Positions 28,615 to 38,727 are shown, counted from the first letter of the stretch. The stretch: DNA of 46,262 nt from an uncultured Anaerovibrio sp. (GCF_947302755.1 NZ_CAMYWM010000006.1:1-46262), one strand, 5' to 3'. A program made the numbers and translations. The notes: generated by a model not told the origin, from the sequence alone.

Positions 28615-29400
28615 CTACTTAAGCCTTGTATACAGTGCTTTGGCGTTAATTGTAGTTTGCCTTTGAATTTCCTCAAAATCCACCCCTCTGAACTCAGCTA
28701 ATTTTTCTGCCACATACCTTACAAAGGCCGGTTCGTTTCTTTTTCCCCGCATAGGTGACGGGGCCATATAAGGACAATCCGTTTCCACCAAAATTCTTTC
28801 CAGGGGAATTTGTCGGACGATTTCCGGCAGCTTGGCGGCATTCTTGAAGGTCAGGGGACCGTCTACACCGATATACCAGCCCAGCTTTACCAGCTCCAGG
28901 GCAGTTTCCAGGCTTCCGGAAAAGCAATGCATTACCCCCCGAATACCCTTTCCTTCTTTTTTAATGATTTCCATGGTATCGCCATGGGCCTCCCGATTGT
29001 GGATGCATACAGGCAGTGCCAGCTGACGGGCCAAATCCAGCTGCTGAATAAAGATACGCCGCTGTAACCCCCGCTTGTCCCGGTCCTTTTCCCAATAATA
29101 ATCCAGCCCTATCTCGCCAATACATACCACCTTGTTATTTTGTGCCAAAGCAGCCAATTGGTCAAGGTCCTGCTGCCCCATGTCAAAGGCTTCCTCCGGG
29201 TGAACCCCAACGCCGGCGTAGCATATAGCATATTGTTCAGCCAGCTCCACACACTGCTGTGAAGATTGGATGGTGTCCCCCATATTTATGATGGCACCGA
29301 TATTGTTTTCCAATGCGTTGGTAATAATTTTTCCTCTGTCCTGGTCAAATTGTTCACTGTTAATATGGGCATGGGTATCGATCAGAGCATTTTCCTTCAT
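28615..29400 (-). CDS. tatD: TatD family hydrolase
   Basis: LIDTHAHINSEQFDQDR; GEIGLDYYWEKD; ILVETDCPYMAPSPMRGKRNEP. Confidence 0.95.
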   Translation of the reverse strand: MKENALIDTHAHINSEQFDQDRGKIITNALENNIGAIINMGDTIQSSQQCVELAEQYAICYAGVGVHPEEAFDMGQQDLDQLAALAQNNKVVCIGEIGLDYYWEKDRDKRGLQRRIFIQQLDLARQLALPVCIHNREAHGDTMEIIKKEGKGIRGVMHCFSGSLETALELVKLGWYIGVDGPLTFKNAAKLPEIVRQIPLERILVETDCPYMAPSPMRGKRNEPAFVRYVAEKLAEFRGVDFEEIQRQTTINAKALYTRLK

Positions 29401-29483
29401 TATAATATTCTCCCTACAGCCTTTAATTAATTGGTTTATTCTAAATTATCTTTAGTTCCAATGTTTTTTCAATTATTTTTTCT

Positions 29484-29520
29484 ATATAAATAAGGGCTGC
29501 TGTATGAATACAGCAACCCA
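29484..29520 (-). terminator. Rho-independent terminator
   Basis: Minus strand GGGTTGCTGTAT TC ATACAGCAGCCC TTATTTATATAG. Confidence 0.8.
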
Positions 29521-29566
29521 AATATTCATCTTTATCCGACGTCAACGGGTAAATTTCCGGTAATTT

Positions 29567-29716
29567 CAGATGAAGCCTAAAGCTCCGCCTGAGTAGGTCT
29601 TCATTTTATCCGATGCATGGGACGTATTAACCAATAGGCGTTGCCTCCTGGATACGTCCGCAAAGCCCTGGGTAAAATTCAACTAAATTCAGATGGAGTT
29701 AAAACTCCACCTGAAT
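29567..29716. repeat. Two related hairpin repeats flanking a nested inverted repeat
   Basis: ATTCAGATGGAGTTAAAACTCCACCTGAAT (29687-29716), CAGATGAAGCCTAAAGCTCCGCCTG (29567-29591), GGACGTAT...AGGCGTTGCCT...ATACGTCC (29620-29659). Confidence 0.65.
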
Positions 29717-29727
29717 AAGTTATCATT

Positions 29728-31671
29728 TTATCGTACGACACTGCCCACCGGCATATCCACCGTCACAACCTCCAGCTGGTCACCCTTGGTGGCAGCCAAA
29801 ATCATGCCCTGGGACTCAACGCCCCGCAGCTTGGCCGGCTTTAAATTCATTACCAAAATTACCCGCTTCCCAATAAGCTCATCAATTGCGTAATGCTGGG
29901 CTATTCCCGATACCACCTGACGCTTCCCCTCACCGGTATCAACAATGAGCTTCAGCAGCTTATCGGCCTTTGGCACCGGCTCAGCCTCCACAATTTCCAC
30001 CACCTGCAGCTTTACCTTGCCGAAATCATCAATGGTAATGAGACCATCCTCCGCCGGGGCAGCCGCTTTTTTCTCCCCCTGCTCCTTCTTAGGCTGCTTT
30101 TCCTTCTTTGGTGGCTGAACCTTGTCCTCCTTGTCCAGCTCGATGCGCGGAAACAGCTGCTGGGCCTCCCCAATATGCATACCTGCCGGTGTTCCCCCCC
30201 AGGTCCTGATATCCTCCAGGCGGACATCCTTAAATTCCCCGGGAATATTCAGCTGCTGCCAAACCTTTTCCGCCGTAACAGGCATATAAGGAGCAATGAG
30301 AACGCTGATTATGCGCATGGATTCGATAAGGTTATACATAACATTGGCCAGCTCCTGCTTCTTGTCAGGATCCTTGGCCAAGGCCCAGGGAGCCGTTTCA
30401 TCAATGTACTTGTTGGCCCGACTGATAAAGGCCCATACCGCCTTTACCCCATTGCTTATCTTCATGCCGGTCATACCCTCATCAAAGGCCCGTACTGCCT
30501 CCATGGCATCGCTGATAAGGGAGTCGTCAATTGCCGACCTGCCGGAGGGAGCCAGCACCTGGCCATTCTGGAACTTGCCCACCATGTTAAGGGTGCGATG
30601 GAGCAAATTGCCCAAATCATTGGCCAAATCTGCATTTATCCGCTGTACCAGGGCCAGCTCGGAGAAGTTGCCATCCTGACCCAGGTTAATTTCCCGCAAA
30701 AGGAAATAGCGAATGGCATCCGGGCCATACTTTTCAATGAGCTCAATCGGATCAATAACATTGCCCAGGGATTTGGACATCTTGGTACCGTCCACCACCA
30801 GCCAGCCGTGACCGTAAATCTGCTTCGGCAGCGGCAAATCCAGGGCCATGAGAATGCATGGCCATATAATGGAGTGGAAGCGGACTATTTCCTTGCCCAC
30901 CAGATGAACATCGGCCGGCCAGAATTTGTTGAATTTCTCCTGGTCATCCAAAAAGCCTATAGGAGTCAGGTAGTTGGTCAGGGCATCAAACCACACGTAG
31001 ATAACATGCTTTTCGTCCATTGGTACAGGAATGCCCCAATCAAAGGAGGTACGGGAAATACACAGGTCATCCAGACCCTGCTTGATGAAATTAATCATTT
31101 CATTGCGACGGGATACGGGCTGAATGAAGTCAGGATTATCCTCAATATGCTTTAAAATTCTGTCGGCATAGTTGGACATCTTGAAGAAATAGGCTTCCTC
31201 GGCCACTTCCTTTACCGGGCGGCCGCAATCCGGGCAGCATCCGTTTTCGTCCAGCTGCAGCTCCGTCCAGAAGCTCTCACATGGAGTACAGTACAAGCCC
31301 TTGTAGGAGCCCTTGTAAATATCCCCCTTGTCGTATACCCGGCGGAAAATCTCCTGAACCACCTTCTCATGGCGGGGCTGGGTGGTGCGGATAAAATCAT
31401 CATTGGAAATATGCAGAAGCTTCCACAGATTTTGGAAGCCGGCCACGATTTTATCCGTATATTCAATAGGCTTTATACCTTCGGCCTCAGCCTTCTCCTG
31501 AATTTTCTGGCCATGCTCATCACTGCCGGTAAGGAAAAATACCTCCTCCCCGGCCAAACGATGATAGCGGGCCACGGCATCTGCAATGGTGGTGCAGTAG
31601 GCGTGACCGATATGCAGCTTGGCACTTGGATAATAAATTGGTGTTGTTATGTAAAAGCTCTTGTTGCTCAC
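29728..31671 (-). CDS. metG: Methionyl-tRNA synthetase with C-terminal tRNA-binding domain
   Basis: YITTPIYYPSAKLHIGHAYCTTIADAVARY; GTKMSKSLGNVIDP; C-terminal IDDFGKVKLQVVEIVEAEPVPKADKLLKL. Confidence 0.97.
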   Translation of the reverse strand: MSNKSFYITTPIYYPSAKLHIGHAYCTTIADAVARYHRLAGEEVFFLTGSDEHGQKIQEKAEAEGIKPIEYTDKIVAGFQNLWKLLHISNDDFIRTTQPRHEKVVQEIFRRVYDKGDIYKGSYKGLYCTPCESFWTELQLDENGCCPDCGRPVKEVAEEAYFFKMSNYADRILKHIEDNPDFIQPVSRRNEMINFIKQGLDDLCISRTSFDWGIPVPMDEKHVIYVWFDALTNYLTPIGFLDDQEKFNKFWPADVHLVGKEIVRFHSIIWPCILMALDLPLPKQIYGHGWLVVDGTKMSKSLGNVIDPIELIEKYGPDAIRYFLLREINLGQDGNFSELALVQRINADLANDLGNLLHRTLNMVGKFQNGQVLAPSGRSAIDDSLISDAMEAVRAFDEGMTGMKISNGVKAVWAFISRANKYIDETAPWALAKDPDKKQELANVMYNLIESMRIISVLIAPYMPVTAEKVWQQLNIPGEFKDVRLEDIRTWGGTPAGMHIGEAQQLFPRIELDKEDKVQPPKKEKQPKKEQGEKKAAAPAEDGLITIDDFGKVKLQVVEIVEAEPVPKADKLLKLIVDTGEGKRQVVSGIAQHYAIDELIGKRVILVMNLKPAKLRGVESQGMILAATKGDQLEVVTVDMPVGSVVR

Positions 31672-31761
31672 GAAAAGTTTCCTCCTAAAATGTATTATGC
31701 CCTTCCGCCGGGGAAGGGGGGGATTGCTGGGGGTGGGAGCCGGTCCTCTATAGGCGGTAAA

Positions 31762-32634
31762 TCAGGTATTCAGCAGGGCCTGATATACGTCACGGCGGCT
31801 AATACCCAATTGTTTGGCAGCTTCCCGCATGGCCTCCTTGCGGCCCATGCCCTCCCTTTCCAGTTTAGCCACCAGCTCCGCCGGTGTCAACTGCTGTTTA
31901 GGCCCAGCCTCCACCTCATTATTCAAATCAAAGCCTTCCACTATGATGACAAATTCCCCCCGGGGCTCATGCTCATCATAATAGGCCGCCAGCTCCCCCA
32001 AGCTGCGGCGATTAAATTCTTCAAAGGCCTTGGTTAATTCCCGGGCAGTTACCGCCCGTCGATGGGGACCCAGGGCCTTCAGCAAATCCCCCAGGGTTCC
32101 CTTCAGGTGGTGGGGAGCCTCATAAAAAATCAATGTCTCGGGACGCCTGGCGATACGCTCCAGCAATTCCCGCCGCTTTTTTCCCGTCCTGGGCAAAAAG
32201 CCATAAAAGGTAAAGGCGGTGGTATCAAGACCGGAGCAGATCAGGGCTGATAGAGCGGCATTGGCCCCGGGCAAGGGGCTTACCTGAATACCGGCCTCAA
32301 TGGCCAGCATGGCCAAATGGGCACCCGGATCAGAAATACCGGGCAGTCCGGCATCACTGATGCACACGACGGTGCGGCCCGCCAGCATGTGCTCCACCAG
32401 CTCCGGTCCCTTGTCCAGCTTGTTGTGCTCATGATAGCTGGTAAGGGGCGTGTGGATATCAAAGTGGGACAACAGCTTGCGGGAATGGCGGGTATCCTCC
32501 GCCGCAATAAGATCCGCCTCCCCCAAAATCCGCACACTGCGATAGGTCATATCCTCCAGATTGCCAATGGGAGTGGCCGACAGGTACAGCAGGCCCGGTT
32601 TAGTTGTATTTTCCTCTGACATAGAATGGGTCAT
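31762..32634 (-). CDS. rsmI: 16S rRNA (cytidine1402-2'-O)-methyltransferase
   Basis: LYLSATPIGNLEDMTYRSVRIL; AAEDTRHSRKLL; CISDAGLPGISDPG. Confidence 0.96.
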   Translation of the reverse strand: MTHSMSEENTTKPGLLYLSATPIGNLEDMTYRSVRILGEADLIAAEDTRHSRKLLSHFDIHTPLTSYHEHNKLDKGPELVEHMLAGRTVVCISDAGLPGISDPGAHLAMLAIEAGIQVSPLPGANAALSALICSGLDTTAFTFYGFLPRTGKKRRELLERIARRPETLIFYEAPHHLKGTLGDLLKALGPHRRAVTARELTKAFEEFNRRSLGELAAYYDEHEPRGEFVIIVEGFDLNNEVEAGPKQQLTPAELVAKLEREGMGRKEAMREAAKQLGISRRDVYQALLNT

Positions 32635-33398
32635 TCCTTTTTCATGTTGTAAATCCGCAGGATTTCATCTGTGTAGCTGCCATCAGCATTGTGGACAATT
32701 AAGGGCAATTCGGCCCTCATTCCCCCGGGTACAGCTCCCACGACGCCCTCCAGCAGCATTAAATTCGAGGTCTTGTCCAGCTTGGGCTGAACCAGCTGGA
32801 GCCGTTTTACCTCTATCTGATGGTTATGCAGTGCCACAATAATTTCCCCCAGGCGTTCCGGCAAATGGACCATGGCCAGCCTGCCGCGAAAGCGCAGCAG
32901 ATAGCGGGCTGCCTTTACCACATCCTCCAAGGTAGCGGTAACCTCATGCCTTGCCCGGGCCACCCCATCCATTGCACTCAGCCTCCCCTGATTTACGGGG
33001 CGATAGGGTGGGTTGACGATAACGCAGTCAAAGGCCTCCGGCGGATACAGCTCCCGGATTTGGCGATAGTCACCATGGGTAATGGTAACCTTATCCTCCA
33101 GGTGATTCAGCCGCACATTGCGCTGGGCCAGCTCTGCCATTACGGGATTAAGCTCCAGGCCGTGAACCTCCCTGACCTCATCGGCAATCAGCAGGGGCAT
33201 AACCCCTGTCCCCGTGCCCAGGTCAAATACCCGCCAATTTTTATGATAATGGGGATAATGGGCCAGCAGCACTGCATCAATGGAAAAACAGAACTCCCTG
33301 GTATTTTGAATAATTTTCCGCCCGCTCAGGAGCAAATCATCCAGCCGTTCATCAGGGCCCAGATCAATTTCCATATCCCCAAGCTCGCCCCCTATCAA
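32631..33398 (-). CDS. tRNA1(Val) A37 N6-methyltransferase family (YabB/TrmN6)
   Basis: FCFSIDAVLLAHYP; VFDLGTGTGVMPLLIA; VIVNPPYRP; ATGA overlap with rsmI. Confidence 0.92.
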   Translation of the reverse strand: MIGGELGDMEIDLGPDERLDDLLLSGRKIIQNTREFCFSIDAVLLAHYPHYHKNWRVFDLGTGTGVMPLLIADEVREVHGLELNPVMAELAQRNVRLNHLEDKVTITHGDYRQIRELYPPEAFDCVIVNPPYRPVNQGRLSAMDGVARARHEVTATLEDVVKAARYLLRFRGRLAMVHLPERLGEIIVALHNHQIEVKRLQLVQPKLDKTSNLMLLEGVVGAVPGGMRAELPLIVHNADGSYTDEILRIYNMKKE

Positions 33399-34222
33399 AT
33401 GTCATCCTCGTCCTTTTCAATAACATCCTCCCAGGAGGCCACAATGGTCTTGCTGTTGTCCAGCAGAATAGTGGCTGTGCGCCGCTGCTGGTTCAGATTG
33501 ATTACCTTGCCCTCGCCCTCGGCAGTGATTACCTTGCTGCCCTGAGTTGGCGGCTTGACCTTAACCCGCTTCTGGGATTTGCCGCAATAACACTCATTTT
33601 CGTATTTTAGACAGCACATCAGGCGTCCGCAAATACCGGAAATCTTGGTGGGATTGAGGGACAAATTCTGCTCCTTGGCCATGCGAATGGATACCGGCTC
33701 AAATTCGCCCAGGAAGGTGTGGCAGCACAATGGACGGCCACAGCAGCCAATGCCCCCCATAAGCTTGGCCTCATCCCGGACCCCAATCTGGCGAAGCTCA
33801 ATACGGGTACGGAATACCGCCGCCAAATCCTTTACCAGCTCTCTGAAATCAATACGTCCGTCAGCGGTAAAATAGAAAATAATCTTGTTCACATCAAAGG
33901 TATATTCCACCTGTACCAGCTTCATGGGCAGCTTGTGGGCACGAATTTTTTCCTCACAAATACCAAAGGCCTCCTGCTCCTTGTGGCCGTTATCAATAAC
34001 CTTGTTTTTATCGGCTTCGGTGGCCTTGCGCAGCACTTCCTTCAATGGAAGCACCACATCACTGTCCGGAACCTCCCGGGGGCCAATTACCGCCGTACCA
34101 TACTCGATGCCTCTGGCCGTCTCCACAATCACATCATCATCTGTGGCAATATCCAGCTTACCTGGACTAAAATAATATATTTTTCCAGCCCGCTTAAAGC
34201 GGACACCTACTACAGTCTGCAC
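33395..34222 (-). CDS. ricT: PSP1-domain protein RicT (YaaT)
   Basis: GGIGCCGRPLCCHTFL; NPTKISGICGRLMCCLKYENE. Confidence 0.95.
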   Translation of the reverse strand: MQTVVGVRFKRAGKIYYFSPGKLDIATDDDVIVETARGIEYGTAVIGPREVPDSDVVLPLKEVLRKATEADKNKVIDNGHKEQEAFGICEEKIRAHKLPMKLVQVEYTFDVNKIIFYFTADGRIDFRELVKDLAAVFRTRIELRQIGVRDEAKLMGGIGCCGRPLCCHTFLGEFEPVSIRMAKEQNLSLNPTKISGICGRLMCCLKYENECYCGKSQKRVKVKPPTQGSKVITAEGEGKVINLNQQRRTATILLDNSKTIVASWEDVIEKDEDDI

Positions 34223-34223
34223 C

Positions 34224-35243
34224 TTAATCCTCCAATAAATCCTTTATTTTTATAGCAAAGCTTTCCACCATCAGCCGGGTAGACACTCTATAGCGCAAGC
34301 GTCCCTGATATTCCCTGACCAGCCTTAGCATGGCTATCAATTGATGTTCGGTAAGCTGGCTCGCCAGCTCATTTATCCTGAAGCTGTCCTGCTGATTATA
34401 CAGGGTAACCCCGCTGCCGCTATACACCACCAGCTCATCCCGGATAGCCATGGCCAAAAAGCTGAACCATTGCCTCAGCTTGTCCCGGTCCGCCTTTCCC
34501 ATTTCCCCCAGCTCTGTTCCCAGCCGCCACACCATATCCATATCCAGGTTCCGGCCGGCACAGGCACTGAAGAACTCCATCGCCGTTTTTTGCAGGGACA
34601 GGCCCTCCTCATCATTCAGGAGCATGGCATGGCGGACACTGCCATCGGCAAAGGCTGCCAAATAGTTGGCCTGCTGCCGGGAAATCCCCTGGTCCACCAG
34701 CACAGCACTGATATCCTCAGGGCTCAGGCCGGCGAAATCCTCCCGCATACAACGGGAAATAATCGTATCCAGCAGGGCCATAATGGAATTGGTGATCAAA
34801 ATAAAATAAATCTGCCCCCCCGGCTCCTCAATGGTCTTCAGCAGACTATTGGCCGCCGCGTCATTCATGGTCTGGGCATCATCAATAATCACCACACGGG
34901 ACGCAGATAAAATAGGTACCCGGGCCACCTTGCCCTGCATTTCCCGAATATCATCGATGAATATACAGGCCGTGCCCTTTTTCACCTGGGGCACCACCGT
35001 AAAAAAGTCAGGATGAGTATCCGACAGAAGAGCCCTGCAGGAGGGGCAATGACCACAGGCCCCGCCCTCCACCGGACTATGACATAAAAGAGTGGCCGCC
35101 ATTGCCTGGGCAGCCAGCCTCTTTCCTATACCATCAATGCCGGAAAACAGCATGGAATGGGGTACCATATCCTCCCGGCAAAGGGTTTTTAGTCGCGCGA
35201 TATTTACTTTATGCCCCGTAATACTATTCCAATAAATATTCAT
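34224..35243 (-). CDS. holB: DNA polymerase III delta-prime subunit
   Basis: PHSMLFSGIDGIGKRLAAQAMA; CGHCPSCRALLSDTHPDF; VVIIDDAQTMNDAAANSLLKTIEEP. Confidence 0.95.
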   Translation of the reverse strand: MNIYWNSITGHKVNIARLKTLCREDMVPHSMLFSGIDGIGKRLAAQAMAATLLCHSPVEGGACGHCPSCRALLSDTHPDFFTVVPQVKKGTACIFIDDIREMQGKVARVPILSASRVVIIDDAQTMNDAAANSLLKTIEEPGGQIYFILITNSIMALLDTIISRCMREDFAGLSPEDISAVLVDQGISRQQANYLAAFADGSVRHAMLLNDEEGLSLQKTAMEFFSACAGRNLDMDMVWRLGTELGEMGKADRDKLRQWFSFLAMAIRDELVVYSGSGVTLYNQQDSFRINELASQLTEHQLIAMLRLVREYQGRLRYRVSTRLMVESFAIKIKDLLED

Positions 35244-35689
35244 TACATATACAAATCCACCAGCATACCCCGAATAGCATCGTGGCTGGCCACCACATCC
35301 AATTGGTCAGACTGGCCCAAGCGAATTTTTTCTGCCATATTCTCCAGCTCGGTATCAATCTTCCGCACAGTGGTATACACCTTCTGCCGTCCCATACGAT
35401 CCCAGCCGGACTGGGTGCTTACATCATACATCTGACCAACCACCGTACTGACAAAATTCTTGATGAGACTGCGATATTCCATTAGCTCATCATAGGTAGG
35501 GGTCTTGGTCAGCCTGGATCCCTGCTCATCAATCTGCTCCAAAAGACGCTGCAATTGCTCATGGGAGGCGCTGCTGCGCTGGTCCTCAAATTCCGATGAA
35601 AAATCTGACTCCATGGCATTGGTCTTTCGGTTGGAGCTGCTCCCCATAGCAGGCATTGCTTCTCTGGTACCTAAGCCGTCTATTTTCAT
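35243..35689 (-). CDS. yaaR: YaaR family (DUF327) protein
   Basis: Position next to holB; LTKTPTYDELMEYRSLIKNFVS; start at MKIDGLG with RBS aggtg. Confidence 0.88.
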   Translation of the reverse strand: MKIDGLGTREAMPAMGSSSNRKTNAMESDFSSEFEDQRSSASHEQLQRLLEQIDEQGSRLTKTPTYDELMEYRSLIKNFVSTVVGQMYDVSTQSGWDRMGRQKVYTTVRKIDTELENMAEKIRLGQSDQLDVVASHDAIRGMLVDLYM

Positions 35690-35839
35690 ATCTATCACCT
35701 GTTGTCCCAAAACAATATTTACAAATAAACATACCCGATATAAGTATAACGTAGTTTAATGCCTTATGGCAATAAAAAAAGGAAACCATCCCTCTGGTTT
35801 CCTTTTTCATGAGTGATATTGTATTGGTAAATTACGCCA

Positions 35840-37420
35840 TTACTTGAACATAATCATCTTGGCATCGAAGATTTCCTCCATGGAGGTAATCAGCTTCAAA
35901 ACATTGGCCGGCACCTCGCTGTCCAGGGTCAAAATCATCAGATTTACATCCTCCTTGTCAGTGGTGGATACCTGCATACCGGAAATGTTGACGCCGGCTG
36001 CTCCCATAATGGAACCCACCTGGCCAATAACACCAGGGCGATTATTATGCGGGCAAAGCAGCAGACAATTGCGTGGAGCCACATCCAGTCTGTTCTCGTT
36101 AATCTGAACAATACGCGGCTTTTCACCAAAGAGGGTACCCTGAATGCTTACAGTCTGATTTTTGCTGGTCATTACCGTAACGGTAACCGTATTGGCATAC
36201 CTCTCCGTATTTTTATTCTTGACCTCACTGACCTTAATATTCCGTTCCTTGGCCAGACCCGGTGCATTAACAAAGTTTACCACATCGTCCAGCTCAGCAC
36301 TCAGTATGCCCTTCAAAACTGCCGTGGTTATCATTCGGGTGCTTACATCGGCAATCTCGCCGTTGTAGGTAACATCCAGCTTCTTGATGCCGCCGTCCAC
36401 CAGGGCACGGGCTGCACAGCCAAGCCGCTCTGCCAAATCGAAATATGGAGCAATAACCTGCATAACGGACTTGGAAACCGGTGCCATATTAACTGCCGTC
36501 ATAACCGGCTCACCATGGAGGGCCGCCTTGATGCCCTGGGCCACGTCCACAGCCACCCCTACCTGGGCCTCCACTGTGGATGCACCTAAATGAGGGGTCA
36601 CAAAAATATTCTTCACCCCAAGAAGAGGGTGATCCGCCGGAATAGGCTCACTGGTAAATACGTCCACTGCCGCACCGGCCACCTGACCATCCAGCACAGC
36701 CTCCCGCAGATCCTCCTCCACAATTATACCGCCACGGGCACAATTTATGAGGCGGACCCCCTTCTTCATCTTGTACATTACTTCCTTATTAATCATCCCC
36801 CTGGTGGAATCGGTAAGAGGCATATGAACTGTAATGAAATCAGACTTGGCAATAACCTCTTCAAAGGTGCCAACCTCGACACCCATATCCTTGGCCCGTT
36901 CCTCGTTGATATAAGGGTCATAGCCGATAACCTTCATTTCAAAGGCCAGGGCCCGTTTGGCCACACCGCTGCCGATACGGCCCATACCAATAACCCCCAG
37001 GGTCTTATCCTTCAGCTCCACACCTGTGTACTGCTTACGATTCCACTCGCCCTTTTGCAGTGTTTCGTTGGCTATCGGAATATTCCGGGCCATGGACAGC
37101 ATCATGGCACAGGTATGCTCAGTGGCTGCATTGGTGTTTCCGCCCGGGGAATTGATAACGATAATACCACGGGCTGTAGCTGCGGCCACATCAATATTAT
37201 CCACGCCCACACCGGCCCGTCCAATAATTTTAAGATTAGTGGCGGCATTGATAACCTCCGCCGTCACCTTGGAGGCTGAACGGACAATAAGGGCATCAAA
37301 TTCAGGAATAATTTGTAAAAGCTCATCAGCCGGCAGCTTATCCTTAATGACACATTCAAAATCATCCTTAAGAATATCCACCGCCATCTGTGAAACGCCA
37401 TCGGCAATTAATACTTTCAT
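35840..37420 (-). CDS. serA: D-3-phosphoglycerate dehydrogenase
   Basis: GRAGVGVDNIDVAAATARGIIVINSPGGNT; VIGMGRIGSGVAKRA; C-terminal ACT domain. Confidence 0.97.
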   Translation of the reverse strand: MKVLIADGVSQMAVDILKDDFECVIKDKLPADELLQIIPEFDALIVRSASKVTAEVINAATNLKIIGRAGVGVDNIDVAAATARGIIVINSPGGNTNAATEHTCAMMLSMARNIPIANETLQKGEWNRKQYTGVELKDKTLGVIGMGRIGSGVAKRALAFEMKVIGYDPYINEERAKDMGVEVGTFEEVIAKSDFITVHMPLTDSTRGMINKEVMYKMKKGVRLINCARGGIIVEEDLREAVLDGQVAGAAVDVFTSEPIPADHPLLGVKNIFVTPHLGASTVEAQVGVAVDVAQGIKAALHGEPVMTAVNMAPVSKSVMQVIAPYFDLAERLGCAARALVDGGIKKLDVTYNGEIADVSTRMITTAVLKGILSAELDDVVNFVNAPGLAKERNIKVSEVKNKNTERYANTVTVTVMTSKNQTVSIQGTLFGEKPRIVQINENRLDVAPRNCLLLCPHNNRPGVIGQVGSIMGAAGVNISGMQVSTTDKEDVNLMILTLDSEVPANVLKLITSMEEIFDAKMIMFK

Positions 37421-37446
37421 GGTAAGCCTCCTATTATTTTGGGAAT

Positions 37447-37524
37447 AGTTTTACTTGTGATACACTACAGCTTACATAATATTTTATTTGCTCCAAAAAA
37501 TCAAGTGTATTATGGGGTAAAACT
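37447..37524. promoter_or_regulatory. Bipartite inverted repeat in serA-serC intergenic region
   Basis: AGTTTTAC-N6-TACACT (37447-37466) mirrored by AGTGTA-N7-GTAAAACT (37504-37524). Confidence 0.6.
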
Positions 37525-37549
37525 TTTTGTAACAAAATGCTAAACCATC

Positions 37550-37579
37550 TTGACCCTTTTCCAAATTCTGATGTAAAAT
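37550..37579 (+). promoter_or_regulatory. serC promoter
   Basis: TTGACC - 18 nt - TAAAAT upstream of serC. Confidence 0.65.
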
Positions 37580-37624
37580 TAATCCTATCGAGTTATTAAT
37601 ATCACTTTTTTAGGAGGTTGTCCC

Positions 37625-38716
37625 ATGGAAGCAAATCGCATATATAACTTTAATCCTGGCCCTTCAATGTTGCCACTGGAGGTTTTAAAGGAAGCCCAGG
37701 CAGAATTTTTAAATTTTCAGAATACCGGCATGTCCATATTGGAAATCAGCCACCGGGCCAAGGCCTATGACGAGGTACACAATCAGGCCAAGGCGGACAT
37801 CCTGGAGCTGATGGGCTTAGGTGATGACTATGAAGCATTGTTCATCCAGGGTGGAGCCAGCCTGCAGTTCGCCATGATTCCCATGAACTTCGCCACCAAG
37901 GAAAAGCGTGGTAACTATGTTCAGTCCGGCAGCTTTGCCTCCAAGGCCTTTAAGGAAGCCCAGATTTTAGGTGTAGGCTATTCGGCAGCCTCCAGCAAGG
38001 ACGTGGACTACAAGCACATCCCAACCCAGGAGGAAATCAAGCTGAGCGACGACGCTGCATATCTCCATTTGTGCTACAACAACACCATCTACGGCACTGA
38101 ATACCATTACATTCCTGAAACCGGGGATGTACCATTGATTGCCGACATGTCCTCGGATATTCTGTCCCGCCCACTGGATTTTAAGAAATTCAGCTTCATC
38201 TACGCCGGTGTTCAGAAAAATCTGGGCCCTGCCGGAGTTGTACTGGTGGTAGCAAAGAAATCCATGCTGGAAAAGAGCCCAGAGGCCCTGCCTACCATGC
38301 TGAGATACGACACCTTCTACAACAAGAATTCCCTGTACAATACTCCACCGGCCTTCTGCATTTACATGGTGGGCAAGACGGCCAAATGGATCAAGGCCCA
38401 GGGCGGTCTGGAGGCTCTGGCCAAGGTGAACAAAAAGAAGGCGGACCTGGTATATGGGGTAATCGATAACAGCGACGGCTTCTACAAGGGCCATGCAGAC
38501 AAGGACAGCCGTTCCTTTATGAATGTGACCTTCCGCCTGCCTAACGAGGAGCTGGAAAAGAAGTTCGTGGCCGAGGCATTGGAAAACGGCCTCAGCGGCG
38601 TAAAGGGACACCGCAGCGTAGGCGGTATGCGGACCTCCATCTACAACGCCATGCCATATGAGGGCTGTGAAAAGCTGGCCGACTTCATGGAAAAATTCCA
38701 CAAGGCAAATAAATAA
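37625..38716 (+). CDS. serC: Phosphoserine aminotransferase
   Basis: YNFNPGPSMLPLEVLKEAQ; SFIYAGVQKNLGPAGVVLVV; RSVGGMRTSIYNAMP. Confidence 0.97.
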   Translation: MEANRIYNFNPGPSMLPLEVLKEAQAEFLNFQNTGMSILEISHRAKAYDEVHNQAKADILELMGLGDDYEALFIQGGASLQFAMIPMNFATKEKRGNYVQSGSFASKAFKEAQILGVGYSAASSKDVDYKHIPTQEEIKLSDDAAYLHLCYNNTIYGTEYHYIPETGDVPLIADMSSDILSRPLDFKKFSFIYAGVQKNLGPAGVVLVVAKKSMLEKSPEALPTMLRYDTFYNKNSLYNTPPAFCIYMVGKTAKWIKAQGGLEALAKVNKKKADLVYGVIDNSDGFYKGHADKDSRSFMNVTFRLPNEELEKKFVAEALENGLSGVKGHRSVGGMRTSIYNAMPYEGCEKLADFMEKFHKANK

Positions 38717-38727
38717 ATATATAAACT

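Noticed and set aside
29893-31155. 420-aa plus-strand ORF
   Set aside because: Entirely antisense to metG, low-complexity translation, no recognisable motifs; shadow ORF from codon bias
36590-37279. 229-aa plus-strand ORF
   Set aside because: Antisense to serA; no motif support
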